Assembly (NCBI GenBank): GCA_964035795.1
Contig: OZ038321.1
Location: forward strand, 12,303,093-12,367,092
DNA length: 64,000 nt
Direction: 5' to 3'
Source of the DNA: Pterobdella sp. o SKG-2022
Taxonomy: Eukaryota; Annelida; Clitellata; Hirudinida; Piscicolidae
Shown here: piece by piece, positions 34,910 through 47,519 of the stretch
How the letters are laid out: every line of letters starts with the position of its first letter
How positions within the stretch are numbered: the stretch's first letter is position 1
Made by a program: the position numbers and the translations under genes
The notes under the pieces: generated by a model
Seen by the model: only the letters and a program-made list of their open reading frames with translations
The model's database searches: none
Told to the model about the DNA's origin: nothing

Positions 34910-36190
34910 CTGTTTTAAAAAAATTCATAAATAAAATTTTATGCAGAACAAAAATATTTGAAATTTTCATTAATAAACACTATAATAGGATTAAATATAC
35001 CCTCGCCATACTAAGCAATTCAACATGAAAAATTTCTATTACAAACATACACCAACTTTATTTAAAAGTGCATTGGGGTAAAACTTTATCATTTTCATGT
35101 CATTGCTGATATGCAGTTTGTATATAGCTTAGCTGTTTAATGTCATCTAATTATCGTGCCTATGATGCGTTTAGAATAATTAACTCACGTTTCAGATCTT
35201 TTTCTATTTTTAAAGTTTAGAATAATATTTTCAAATAGCTTTTAAATACAATAATCAAATTTAAGAATTCTTTCTTTATTAAATAATTCTATACATGGAA
35301 TATTTTGAAATCATAATTAAAAAACTGAAAAATTAAGTGATATCTCTATAATTAATAATAATTGATAAACTTGTATACATTAATTTCAAAATTTGAATAG
35401 AAAAAAATAAAGTGTGTCAAAAAATCTGGGTTAAATTATTTTTTTAAAAAACTTGCCAAAGTTTTCAAAGTATTTTTCTATCGATCAAGCTTGAAAGTAG
35501 CGGGATGAATGTAAGAAAATCAATCGAAACACGAAAATAAGAGTTATAAAAAAAAGAAAAATTATAATTCGCTTTAAGCAATAGTTTCGCATCGTAGATT
35601 GTTATAATTGGAATCACCATTAATTAATTGTATGTTTCGTTTTATTGCATCTATAGACGTATAGATGCTATAGGAGTAGAAAAATGTATACAATTATATG
35701 GAAGCATTGGCCTGAGTGGCGTCGATGTGATGGGGCTCTGTATAAAATCTTAAATAACGTTGTACAATACTGGTGTAGAAGCATTTCTAAAAGGTTACAT
35801 TTTATATTTGGCTTAAAATTGTTTTGAAAGATAAAAATTTAGTGTTTTTTTTAAACTTCTGTTAGCCAACTTGAGGATTTTGAATTGAAATGTGAGTTTT
35901 TTTCCGAAAAATTTATTGATTTCTGATGTGAAAATAAATGCTTCACTAAAGAACTGAAAAAATTGTATAATAGAAAAAACGAACATTATCGAAAAAATTA
36001 TTTGAACTTCTAATATTAATTTGAAAAGCGAATAAAAAAATTTTCATTTAAGTGATTATTATAAAATTTATTTTACCAGATTTATATGTTGGAGAAATGA
36101 AAATGTGGGCATTATATTTAGTGAAGTTCCTTCTGCTATTCATGGGTTTCATCAGTTAGTTGAAAATTAATTCATTCCTGCTATTGTTCT
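34910..36190. other. spacer between transposase and LINE copy 2
   Basis: AT-rich. It should hold the 5' exon and right end of the Tigger element; neither was found. A GC-raised patch at about 35700-35745 (TTGGCCTGAGTGGCGTCGAT) is unexplained. Confidence 0.4.
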
Positions 36191-39100
36191 ATGGTCGATA
36201 TAATGTCCTCCATCACAAATATTATTTCCGAAATTGATACTATTCAGACAGCGCTCAGCACATTACGTAGCAATGTCTTAAACTTTTTAAAGTCTGAGGA
36301 ACCCTCGGTTCCCAAAAAAAGAGGACAAAAACCGAAGACGACTACATTTTCAATATCTCAGTCAGCAATCCATACTTCCTCGACCACTTTATCTTTCTGT
36401 TCGACCCTTCCATTTCTTTCAATTACTTTTCTTTCTACATTTCCTCCAGCTACCAGCTTTTTCTCAACTAGTTCAACTTCAACCACCTCTTCGACTAGTT
36501 CATCTTCAGCTACCTCTTCGACTAGTTCATCTCCTATTACTACTTCATCTTCATCAAACTCAGCTTCAACAACTTCTTCAACTTCATCTACAAGCAAGAC
36601 ATCTTCAACCTCTTCACTTTCTGCTTCTACAACCACTTCATCTCTTAGTTCAATTAATACTTTTCCATCATTAATTTCTCTAGAATCATTCACACCAACC
36701 AATTCAACCACATCTATTCTTACTACTAACTCATCTCAACCTACTTATAGCACTATTGTCAAATCAAAAAACATGCACACCCTCTCACCCATCCACTAAC
36801 AAAATTTCACACTCACTCCTCTCATCCAACATAAAATCCCTTCTATTAAAAAAACCCCACCATTAAATATTCCACCAAAGTTATCTCAACCATAGGTGAG
36901 ACTCCTAGTGAATTGTGCAGGAGATTGGTTTCGATCATCAAATTTTCACAACAAGCCTTTGAATCTTTTTCTAAGCATGTTTGAGAGTCTACTGATGCTG
37001 TTGTCTTGGAAGGTGACTCTGCTGATTCACTCAAAGATGCCAAATTTTTTCTTTTTTTTTTTCCCAACATACGCCTCCATGACCCAGTTCTTTTGACATG
37101 GCTTACTAATGAGGAACTTAAAACCTCTTTCAATCTCCTCTTTCCATCTGTTGATCCAGCGCTTTCCATGCCTTTAGGCCCAACGCGAGAAACCCTTCTA
37201 CTCGTGACTGGCTTATCCAAGTTCCAAGCAATGTTTTCCCCATGCTGAACAAGTCCAAGAATGTACATCTCCCTTTTGGTAGATTCCCTTTCCACTCTCG
37301 CATCCACCCAACTAGATATCTGAATTGTTAGACTTATGGTCATAACATAGCTAAGTGCCAAAATCCTAGAGTATGTGAGCACTGCGGCAAAGATAATTCG
37401 TCTGAAAACTGCCCTAAAACCTCTTCTTCCTTTTGTGTTCTCTGCTTTAAATCAAAGCGCTCTTGGCATGACCACGTCACAACATCCTCCTTTTGTCCCA
37501 TTTATAGACAACAAGTGTACTCAAGATGGGACGTACGGCTTGGGAATGACGGTCAGCCTCTCATCCTAAAGTCCACAATGTACCTTTGTCTACTAAATTC
37601 GCTCTCCTCAATCCTAGGTCTACTCGTAGTAAATCTTTTATTATACTCGATACTATCCTTTCTCTTAAACTTGACATTATTGCTTTGACGGAAACTTGGA
37701 TTCTTGAAAACGCAGACAATGTCACAAAATATGACATTGTGCCTCATGGCTTTCATGTCTTGCACTCACACTGACCCATTGGTAAACGAGGTGGAGGTAT
37801 TTCTGTAATTTCCAGAAACTCCATTAGATTGGATGCCATTAAATCCCCGTCCCACTCTTCTTTTGAATCATTGACAGCCAAAGTGTCTTTTTCGTCACAC
37901 TGCTTGTTTCTATCGGTGATCTACCGTCCTCCAAACACCGGCAATTTTATCGGCGAGCTCACGTCTCATCTCTATTTCCTTTATTCTCTTTCTTCAAATT
38001 TTATATTGGCTGATGATTTAACACTCAAAATTTTACGTCAATATTCCCCGCCTCCTTTAAAAAGCACAAGTTCTCCTTTTGTTTAAGAAAGGCAATTTGG
38101 ACCCTATCATTCCTTCGAACTACCGCCCTATTTCTAACTTGAGCACCATTTCAAAAATTATCGAAAGACTCGTTCATTCCAGAATAACTTCTCACGTTTC
38201 ATCATCTTCTAATTTTAATCCTTTCCAATCAGCATATCGCAAGCACCGCTCAACAGAAACCACAGTTTTACGCATCACTGACAGTCTTCGCAACATCTGT
38301 GCTACTGGACATGCGGCCGTTTTGGTTTCGCTAGACCTTTCTGCTGCTTTTGACACTCTCGATCACAATATCTTAATTGATATTTTGAATAGACACTTCA
38401 ATATCTCTGAGCTCGCTCTTTCTTAGTTTCGCTCTTACCTTTCTCAACGTTCTCAGTTTGTTAAAATGGACAATTTCTCTTCTTCTCTTAGATCACTCAA
38501 CTCAGGCGTGCCGCATGGCTCTGTTCTGGAACCAATCATTTTCTCTCTTTATACATCACCCATGTGTAGCCTTATTGTACAGCACGACTTGCTTTTTCAC
38601 CAGTTCGCTGATGAAATCACTCTTTTCACCGGAGTCTCTCACCCAGATCCTAGCCCCACTCTCCTTAAATTATCCAGTTGTCTTTCCGCTTTAAGCTCCT
38701 GGTTTTCCCAAAGCCAACTGAAACTAAACCCTACTAAAAGTGAGGTGATGTTTGTCGGCAGCTCTCGTCTTCTAGCAAAATACAATCTCTTCTGTGGTAA
38801 CTCTCGACGGAACCACACTTCCTATATCTTCCAAGCTCAAAATCTTAGGTGTCACCTCAGATTCAAATTTGAACTTTGCTCACTTTATTTCTCAAATAAT
38901 CCAATCTTCCAATTTCCATATCTATGCCATAAAAAAGTACGCAAATTATTACCTCTTTCCACTGCTAATGCCCTCTTTATCTCACTAGTTCTTTCCAGAT
39001 TGGACTACTGTAATTTTCTTTTTTGCGGGCAGCCAAACTACCTTTTATGCAAACTTCAAACCCTCCAAAACCACGCGGCCAAGACGGTTCTTCAAGCTGA

Positions 39101-39545
39101 TTATTTCAGCTCTTCCAGCGACTGTCTTGATCGTTTGCACTGGCTACCTGTTTCCCAGAGATGCAAGTTTAAATTACTTTGGCTTATTGCATGCATTCTC
39201 AAGCTTGAACAAGCTGCTCATCTTTTTGATCTTTTGTTAATCAGACACACACGTCAACCACTCAGGTCCTTGCACTCTGGTCTCCAGCTTCATCAACCTG
39301 TTTCTTCAGGCTTGTTTACTAGTCGCTCTTTTTCTCACCAGGCTCCACGTCTGTAGAATTCATTTTTTTCTAACTTGCGCTCATCGTCTTCTCTCATGAA
39401 CTTTCGCAAACTTTTGAAAAATCACTTAGACCACAAACATCTCCAGTCATAATCTCTTACAAACCTTGAGCGCTTCTGAAGCAATCTTGAATTAATAACT
39501 GTGCGCTATAAAAATCTTAATAATAATAATATTATTTTTATTATT
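36191..39545 (+). mobile_element. CR1/L2-group non-LTR retrotransposon (LINE copy 2), internally deleted and frameshifted
   Basis: Order along the plus strand: ORF1 start (36191-36799), a short helical N-terminus then a long Ser/Thr-rich low-complexity tract; a CCHC zinc-knuckle region at about 37310-37550 (TYGHNIAKCQNPRVCEHCGK) interrupted by an in-frame TAG just after LNC; AP-endonuclease N-terminus (37586-37774, DIIALTETWI) and continuation (37829-38010, SVIYRPPNTGNF); then an abrupt jump into reverse transcriptase at about 38040-38090 (NYRPISNLSTISKI, FQSAYRKHRSTETT, VSLDLSAAFDTLDH, GSVLEP). The polymerase motif reads FADE instead of (Y/F)ADD. The C-terminal connection SRLDYCN ... LHWLPV ends near 39356. 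The 3' end carries a TAA/TTA microsatellite tail (39510-39560). The missing EN-RT linker is present in copy 1, so an internal deletion of roughly a kilobase occurred. Non-functional. Confidence 0.92.
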
Positions 39546-39812
39546 ATTATTATTAAGAGTTTTTAAACAAAATTTTAAACATCGTAATTCAATTAGATTC
39601 TAAACGATAAAATATATTATTGGCAGTCATTTCAAATTGAGGCAACTATTTGGTTTAACTTGTATTTCTTGACTAAAAATTAAATAAATGTTCAAAATTT
39701 GTAACTTTGAAAAAAAATTTATCATTTTCAAATCATTACTGAACCTTTTTAAAGCTTATAAACATGAAGTTTCAGTATTGTGATGTACTACCTCGTAGCA
39801 TCATGTATTATG

Positions 39813-39930
39813 ATGAAGTACAATAGCCTGAATCTAAAAGTAAGGACAACAAACACAAAGTATTTATTAGATGGCACGAAGCTTTTTGTAAGGCTAGTTT
39901 ATATTATCGAGTGATAATGTAAGCTAGCTA
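39813..39930. repeat. foldback MITE, copy 3 (one arm plus flank)
   Basis: Contains the unit end TGAAGTACAATAGCCTGAAT, then the arm ACAACAAACACAAAGTATTT ... GAAGCTTTTTGTAAGGCTAG and the start of the turn GAGTGATAATGTAAGCTAGC, after which the second arm is missing. The leading 20 bases are the reverse complement of the segment to the right of copies 1 and 2, which fixes that segment as part of the element. It lies about 270 bases after LINE copy 2 and 140 before the Ig gene ATG. Confidence 0.75.
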
Positions 39931-40072
39931 AAAAAGGCTTAAGTACAATTTTGTTTTCCAAGCAAAAAAATCAAACTTTATCAAAAAACATTCGCAACTA
40001 CTCATAAAACTAAGTGTTTTATGATATGGCTTACCTTATCGTAAATATTTTATCTTATTATATTCTTATAAG

Positions 40073-43000
40073 ATGTACGAACTCAAATTATTCTGTATAT
40101 TGATGTTCAGTGAGTTTCATTGTATGAATGCTCCTTGTGGAAATGACAACACGACGTATGAATGGAATTTAGTAATTTTATCGCATTGTTTATTCAGACC
40201 AGAGTGAGCAAGACTCAATGAAGATATCTTTGACGCCTGAAATAACTTTGGAGGGTGGTAATGTTACTGCTTTGTGTGATGTTACGTTGTTGTTGTCGAA
40301 GAACTTTCATTTTGTGGTGTGGTTCAAAAAGTCAATGTTTGGAAAAGAAGAAGAAATCGCTTCAAACGAACATCTCAACGGAGAATTCAATCGTACTGGA
40401 AGGTGGATTTTTTGAAAAATTATGATGTTTTGATTGTATTATCTCGTTAATTTTCATTCAAAGTTTACAAAAAAAAACTATTTCGATGTTAACCATACTT
40501 CTTTGTAAAGAATGAATCCGATGAATGTTTTAGGGTTTTCGAATTTAAATTTTTTGATTTCATTTTTTTTCTTCCTATCTTCTACAAAATCCATTATGAA
40601 AAGGATAAGTCATAATTAATCAATAAAAACCCCATGCCTTATTGAAAGTTATCAACACAGCTGAAATTTAGTTTTTATGAAGTCAGGTTATCGGCTTTAT
40701 CATCTTGATATTGCCACACTTCTTAATCCAAATTTTTTATGAAAGTCGGATGAATTAAAAAGATTTTTAACAATCATTTTTGTACATATAATTAATTAAT
40801 ATAAGAGGTATAGAGGCCATCTGCATCCACCCAGGTACAAGGCTGGAGTCTCGAGGAATACTACAGGCAACATTACAATAGCTCGATATACACTGAACAT
40901 TTTAGGTGACTTTTTGAGTTCTGTAATATTGCCTTAAAAATTGTTTTATGCATATCACTATTTTTTTAATATAAAGTTTATTAAATAAATTTTTTATGAT
41001 TTGTTTGAATCTTCCGTGTTGAATATTTTTTTTCGTTTTCATCCATAAGTACTTCCATTCAACAATTTTAATTGAAATTTTGAAGTAAAATTTGTAAATA
41101 ATTTTTCTTACAGCTTTATTTTCAGTATTAAAAAGTATTTCAAAATAGTAAAAAATGAAATTTTCTTCAAATTTTTTGAAAATTTATACAATCAATAGTT
41201 TCCGTGCATTTTGTTAAAGCAAAGTAGGTGAAAATTACCTCAAAGTTACATTTGGAACATAAAAATTAACTATGTGTTTTTAAAAAGATAATTTTTCCAT
41301 TGGAGCTTTTGCTTTTCAATTTTTGAAACTTTTGTACAATGTGGTCTTAATATGATTTATATAACTATTTTAAGGAAATTATATAATGGAAAAAAAACTT
41401 ATTCGAGTTTTTAAAAAAATTGAATCTTATATATATTTAAAATTCAATGTTAATTACAAAGATGCGAAGCTTACAGACTCTGGGGAAATTGGATGTAAGA
41501 TTCCAGGAAGTTTGGACATTTCAAAAAAGCTAGAAGTTATAGGTAAATCACTATTTAAAAAAATTTTAGTATATCACAATCAGATTTTAAAGAAAATCCA
41601 AATTATATGAACAAACTATTATCCTAACTATGATATAATTTAAAATCACAGTGCCAGCAACATCGGTTGAGTTGATAACAAAAGACCACGACCAGGCAGT
41701 GATGTACTGTGATGGTGATGAGGCAGTGTTCGATGAAGATCAGATAGTGGAAACTGTTTGCAGAATCAAAGGAACTTTTCCGCGAGCAAACCTTAGCGTG
41801 CTTTCTGGTGAAACAAATGATCTTACTTACAAATTTAACGTTCACCACTTCTTGAAGCCGTTTACAGAAAGGGTGGTTAATGACAGCTTTTATGTATCTG
41901 AAGCTACGGGTGTTTTCCCCATAGGATATGAACTTCACCAGAAGAACCTCACTTGTGCTGTGCATTATCTCGATGATTTGACTTCTAGTCAGTCGGTGTC
42001 TGTCCTTATCAAGCTCAAAAAATGTGAGATAAATTAAAATGTTTTTTTTTTCATAGTTTACTTGCTAAAAACAAATTTATTGTACCTCGTATTTGAAAAC
42101 TAATGTAATTAGTTATCACAATTTTGAAAACTTGAATAAGCTTTTTAATTTTGAAAAAATTCACATTTTAGTGCATGGAAAATGACATATTTTTCGACAG
42201 ACCTTCCAAAAATAATCTGTCCAAATGAAATCTACTCTCGTCCATACGAGAAAGACTTCAAAGTCATATGCAATATTTTTTCTCATCCCTCCATCAAAAA
42301 GTCACAAGTGGTTTGGTCAAGATCCAGCTCCAAAAGACTCAAATATTCATTGGGGGTGAATGACACGCTAGGAATTTACAAGCTGACTGAGGTTTGTATG
42401 AAATCGTCATTTTCATTCCTTTATATTTAATCTCATTTCTGCTATAAATTTTCATAATTTTTTCCAAAAGATTTTAAATAATATACTAAAACTTTTAATT
42501 AAATTCGAAAAAGATAAAATTGTATACAAATCTCAGTCCCCAAATGGATCTCGTCTCACCTTGACCATCACAAGAATGTTTCCACAGGCTTTCCGGACGT
42601 ATAGATTCGAAGTCTGTCAAAATAATTCGTTAATATTTTTTTAAATGTTTAAAAAATATGAATAAGAATGAAGTTAAAAAAAATTAATTTTTAAAACTTA
42701 ATTTTTATACACATTTTGACAGTTCATAAAGATTTGAGGTATCTAAACTCATATATATAGTTTTTTTTCCTAACATACTTTTCAGCGTTGCATATTTCCA
42801 GGTATACCACACATTATAATGTTCATAATTATTCACAAACTTCGATCAGGCGTGGAATGAAGCTGGGCATGGATATCACGAGTTGAGGCTTGTTAGAAGT
42901 GGTAAGATTTGTATGTTAACCTTTAGCTTAGTTATATTAAAACATCGTGTATTGTTTATTAATTTTATTATTGTACAGAAATTTCACATTAAGAAAAAAT

Positions 43001-43618
43001 TTGAAAAAACCCGTATACTTAAATTGATATTGAAGTTAGGCACACAACTCGTTCAATTTATTTGTTCAGTTTAATTAATGTTTTTTAAGTAATTTTGTAA
43101 CTTTTTAGAGATATCTTAATGTGACTTTAAGCAATATTAATAATCCTTAACGTCGATATTATGAGAAAGTTTTTAGTACATTTATTAGAAAAAAAAATAG
43201 CTGAAATTTTCGGTAAGTATAGCCTTACCATAATACGTTAATTTTATATGTTATTTTTACCCCCGTTCCAAATTTGTTTATTGAGTTAGTTTCATCATTG
43301 GAGACTTTCATTATTTTGTGTACATGGGAAATAAAGTTCAGGTTGCTCATTAATAAAAAAGGTCAAATTTTTCATTATTGAAATTTTATTGTGTGAAATT
43401 AAAAATTTATAACACGATAATAAAATATCACAATAAATGAAAATGAATGTACAAAAAATAAACTTTAAACAGTGCCGGTTGTGCTAGCGAAAAACCTGCA
43501 AGCATCAATGCATGATTCCTTCCACTTGTTTGCATTATATTCTTTCTTGTGTTTACACTTACTTGTAGCAATTGATAACTTAAACTTGGTGAATATTTTC
43601 AATTTATCATTTATATGA
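40073..43618 (+). CDS. three-Ig-domain cell-surface or secreted protein, complete
   Basis: Nine exons join without phase conflict: 40073-40109, 40198-40402, 40814-40905, 41462-41542, 41652-42023, 42201-42391, 42471-42611, 42850-42901, 43473-43618; 438 residues. Residues 1-16 (MYELKLFCILMF...) are a short signal peptide. Ig1 (about 20-138): C39, W54 (VVWFKK), C123 in the DSGEIGC motif. Ig2 (about 139-262) is C2-like: C175, C240 (NLTCAVHY), with an extra C158. Ig3 (about 264-390): C286 (FKVICN), W in VVWSR, ending YRFEAWNEAGHGYHELRL, where the usual second cysteine before EAWNEAG is Phe. The C-terminus (about 407-425, FHLFALYSFLCLHLLVAI) is hydrophobic: a membrane or GPI anchor signal with a short tail. 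Several N-glycosylation sequons are present. Likely an adhesion or recognition receptor; ligand unknown. Confidence 0.88.
42029..42191 (+). repeat. duplicated intron segment, copy A (fills Ig-gene intron 5)
   Basis: Intron 5 (42024-42200) consists almost wholly of a sequence that recurs at 52817-52979 in the same orientation, with only a handful of substitutions and 1-2-base length changes. Shared landmarks: CATAGTTTACTTGCTAAAAA, TATTGTACCTCGTATTTGAA, AATGTAATTAGTTATCACA, GTGCATGGAAAATGACATAT. Similarity stops at about ACATATTT, 9 bases before the acceptor AG. Confidence 0.9.
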
Positions 43619-46600
43619 TTCTATGAAGCTTTCTTTTATTGTATTAACTGAAAGTTTCGGAATTTGTGAATTTTATCGTCAGTTTGTATCACTCAACTCA
43701 AAATTATATTTTTCTATTTTGAAAAAGTTTTATTCCTAAAAATATTTTCTTTTTTTTGCAAGTTTTCTTCATTGCTTTGTTCCTTAGTATGGTTCTAGAA
43801 AAATGTAAAATTCCCAATGAAAATTTTCAAATCTATTTTGCAGTTTGCCTTTACCATTTACGTTTAACTAAACTACTTGCGTTTCAAATTGAATGTCAGA
43901 TTATGTAGTTTTCAGATTCTGTTTTAATCTATAAGAAGCATTATGAGTTTATTGACAAAAGTTATATTGTAATTTTAGTTGTTTTAGAAAAAATAAATAT
44001 TTACAGTTTAAATGAACTTTTGGAAAAATTTTGATATCAATAAAAATTTGAATTTTTCATTTGACGAACTCAAGACTTTCATTGTTCATTATCAATTTTT
44101 CAATAATATACATGTTGATGCATCAAAACGAAGAGATAAAATACATCATCATTCTGGAGGGATGGCAGGATTCAGCCCGAAGTAATGATGTAAAGTTATA
44201 CTTAGTTTGAACATCGAATGAATGTTTGGTTTAGTATCTCCACCCATCACATTTTGAAGTTGTCAAAGTAGATTATATTTCCACTCATCTAAAAATAGAG
44301 AAGACTTCGGGGTACTTGACAAACCAAAGCCTGCTCAACTTTTAGTTGGGGAGAGATTTGTCAGCAAATTTGATTATGGAATCAAAAGAACAAGTCTTTG
44401 AGTTTTGAAAATCATAGAAAGTACATTTTCACAAACCTTGGCCGAAGCTTCTTATCATCAAGTTGTATATTAAGAGCAAATATTCACAGAAATTAAGTTT
44501 TCAGGTTTGAATGAAATTTTGAGCAATTCAGGGCTATTTCAGAAAATTTTTAGAATATTTGGAAAGACATTGCAATGAGCTTAAAACAAGGATTATGTAC
44601 ATTTCTGCGTTCAACTAATAGGTTTGAAGCTGGAACACACAAATGAACATCAACCTCATTTTAATGGCCTTTCATGAAGTTTTCATAGAAACTTATCAAA
44701 AATTTGAACTGATATATGGAGACTGATTTCAGAACAACTTTCAATAAAAATATTTTTTTTGATTTTACCAAATTTCGTTTTTGAAAAATATACTTATGAG
44801 TTCTTCAACATTTTTATAAAGTTAGCAAAAGAATTTTCAAAAATTTTTTCAAAATCGAGCATTAAGTTTGTTGAAGATTCAAACAATCATGTTTAAAATA
44901 AGTCTATGTGGCAAGACACGCAATGCCTTAAAAACATTTGAATATTCCCAAAAACAACATGTAAAAGCATCAACCTTCGACAAAAAAAACTTCTAGAAAA
45001 AACCTCATTTGCCAAAACCTTATTTATAAATAAACAGTCTGGGTTCAATACAGGTATAAGCCACAATAAAGCATAACATGTGTTAGAGGACCGCTGGCAT
45101 TGTTAGCGCAAGACACCCTCTTTCCTCACGCAATCGAACACACAAAAGAATTAATGTGTATATGAACTGATAAAAAAATTACCATGATATGCTTATATGT
45201 GTAGTATATAGTTTTGTTTCTATTTCCTTATTTTCCTTATTGTTTCTTTGTGTTTCTCCACATTCGAATCGCTTGTGATGATCACAAAGCTACGTAATCG
45301 ATTAAAATGCATAAATAACTTATAGAACCATGGTAAATTATTCAATATCTAATTTTTATTTAAACATTAACTCATAAAAATGAATCACTTTGAAAAAGAT
45401 TAATGGTGTAAAAAAATAAATTCAAACATTATAAAGAATACTGTGTTATTTTACATATAAATGAAAGCAACTATATACACAGAAGAAGCAATCAATAGGT
45501 AGCGTGATCGAGTGTCGATAATTAATAAAACTTGTCATTGTTTTGCCAGCCATAAGGTTTAGTAATAAGACCCCTCATAATGAGCCCTATTAAATTATAT
45601 CTTAATATGATAAAAAAATTAAATTAGCTAGTTTTTATGTTTCGATAAATTTCCGACGCACGCTCCATGACCTTCCTTCAATAAATGTGCACTTGTCTTT
45701 GCAGGTAGTTGCTTTTTTTTCAAATGAACCGACATGTTTGAATCGAGCAATTAAATAATTATGAAAAATTTTTTTGAAGGCAATTCCAAATAAGAAGGAA
45801 CTTTTGCTAAAATCTTATCGAAGAAGTTCCAGCTAAAGCTCCAAATGCATTAAAAAGTTTTCCGAAGCAACTGGGAAATATTTTTCATAATGTAAATATG
45901 AATCGTGTCTGAAAACTTATATCAGTTTAAAAATGGCGTTCGTCAAGGTAATAAAAAACTTGAAAATTCTTTACCTGCTTAGAATAATTCTGTCATGAAT
46001 GAATAGGAATCAATAGAGATCAATGTGAGGCTGAATGGAACAAATCGATAGAAAAAGTTATTGCTGTGAGAATTTTTGGGAATTTCCGAAAAATTATCAA
46101 AAAGATAAAAAAATACTAGTCGTAGAATTAGAATTTTGAATTTCTGTATTGATTTCTTGCTCGCAAAAAATTTTTTAAAAATAAACTTTGAATTTTATAA
46201 AATTAAGGGTAATAACGTAATACTTAAAAACACATACGATTTTCCGTTTTTATTTCATATATACATAACAATATCTTCATATATAATTTATTTTGAGACC
46301 GTTCTATACGAATAAAAACTGCATAAAGGTGAATATAAAAAACATAAGGTAAGATTGGCATTCATCAAAATTTTTGGATAGGCTCGGAATATTTGAATTA
46401 ATTATGATATCGTGGTCAATGACGATTTGGCAGCAGAATAGCTATCGATTGCTAATTAGTTTCTCCATCTATTTATTTGACGTTTTATTTTTTTATTTTC
46501 GTGTATTTTCATCAAAAGTAATAATAGAGATCTTTCAACTATAGATAAGGGGCCACGAAACTGCAAAGAAAAAGTATATTAGTTCTATAATTATTTTAAA

Positions 46601-47319
46601 AATAGTTTTCTTCACTAAAAAAGAATAAATTTATAAAATTTTTTATCATGTATTTTTGATAATTTATATATTTTTACATTCATATGAATTTATTTCTGTT
46701 AAAATATTCGCAAACAACTGATCATATTTTTAGAGCGAATCAGTGGTTTTGATTCAAAATAATTCAAAAACTTTGTTATTTTCAATTTGAATAACTTAAT
46801 TGTAAGCATAATTCTCTTAATTTCATAAGTTAAATCTTTCAATCAAATATCAAGTTGGCTTGAGTTTCAGATGGGACAGAATTATATTAGCTTTTTTGCA
46901 ATTTTATTATTATTATAAGTTATTGTTTTTGATAACTTTCAAATATATGTTGAAAAGATTTCCAAAAAAATTTTTAATAAAAATTCGATTGAAAAATATA
47001 TAAATCAAACAAAAAAATTATGAAAAAAGTGACAAAAAAAATAAAAAACGAATTATTTTGTGATATTAACTCGAACACCAAACAAAAAAACAAGCATCAA
47101 TCAAAAAGACAGAGGCACAAGCGAAAGGAGGCTAGGAAGCCACACATGAACCATAAAGCAGTACACACGCATGCAGTGCATATGTTCAAAAGAGAATCAA
47201 TACAACTTTTTACAAGTTAGAACAAGCATCAAGATGACAGCAAGTCTTTTGTCCATTCCGTACGTGCCCTCATCAATCTATACAAAAGTACATAATAAAA
47301 TAGATTATACACACACACA
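43619..47319. other. intergenic, nothing recognised
   Basis: Long AT-rich stretch. A GC-raised patch at about 45030-45150 contains GGGTTCAATAC, resembling a Pol III B box, but no A box or tRNA fold was found. The only other structure is a small rise in GC at 47110-47180. Confidence 0.5.
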
Positions 47320-47519
47320 NNNNNNNNNNNNNNNNNNNNNNNNNNNNNNNNNNNNNNNNNNNNNNNNNNNNNNNNNNNNNNNNNNNNNNNNNNNNNNNNN
47401 NNNNNNNNNNNNNNNNNNNNNNNNNNNNNNNNNNNNNNNNNNNNNNNNNNNNNNNNNNNNNNNNNNNNNNNNNNNNNNNNNNNNNNNNNNNNNNNNNNNN
47501 NNNNNNNNNNNNNNNNNNN
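47320..47519. other. assembly gap (200 N)
   Basis: A run of N directly after a (CA)n repeat and before (AT)-rich TATATA sequence. It is probably a sized scaffold gap at an unsequenced microsatellite; the round length suggests an estimated or arbitrary size. Confidence 0.95.

Noticed and set aside
36358..36711. 117-codon acidic minus-strand frame (Glu/Val/Asp repeats)
   Set aside because: Antisense shadow of the Ser/Thr-rich tract of LINE copy 2 ORF1 (TCA/TCT codons read backwards as Glu/Asp/Val).
45030..45150. Second tRNA-derived SINE (B-box-like GGGTTCAATAC)
   Set aside because: No A box at the right distance, no tRNA fold, no A-rich tail or target-site duplication seen.
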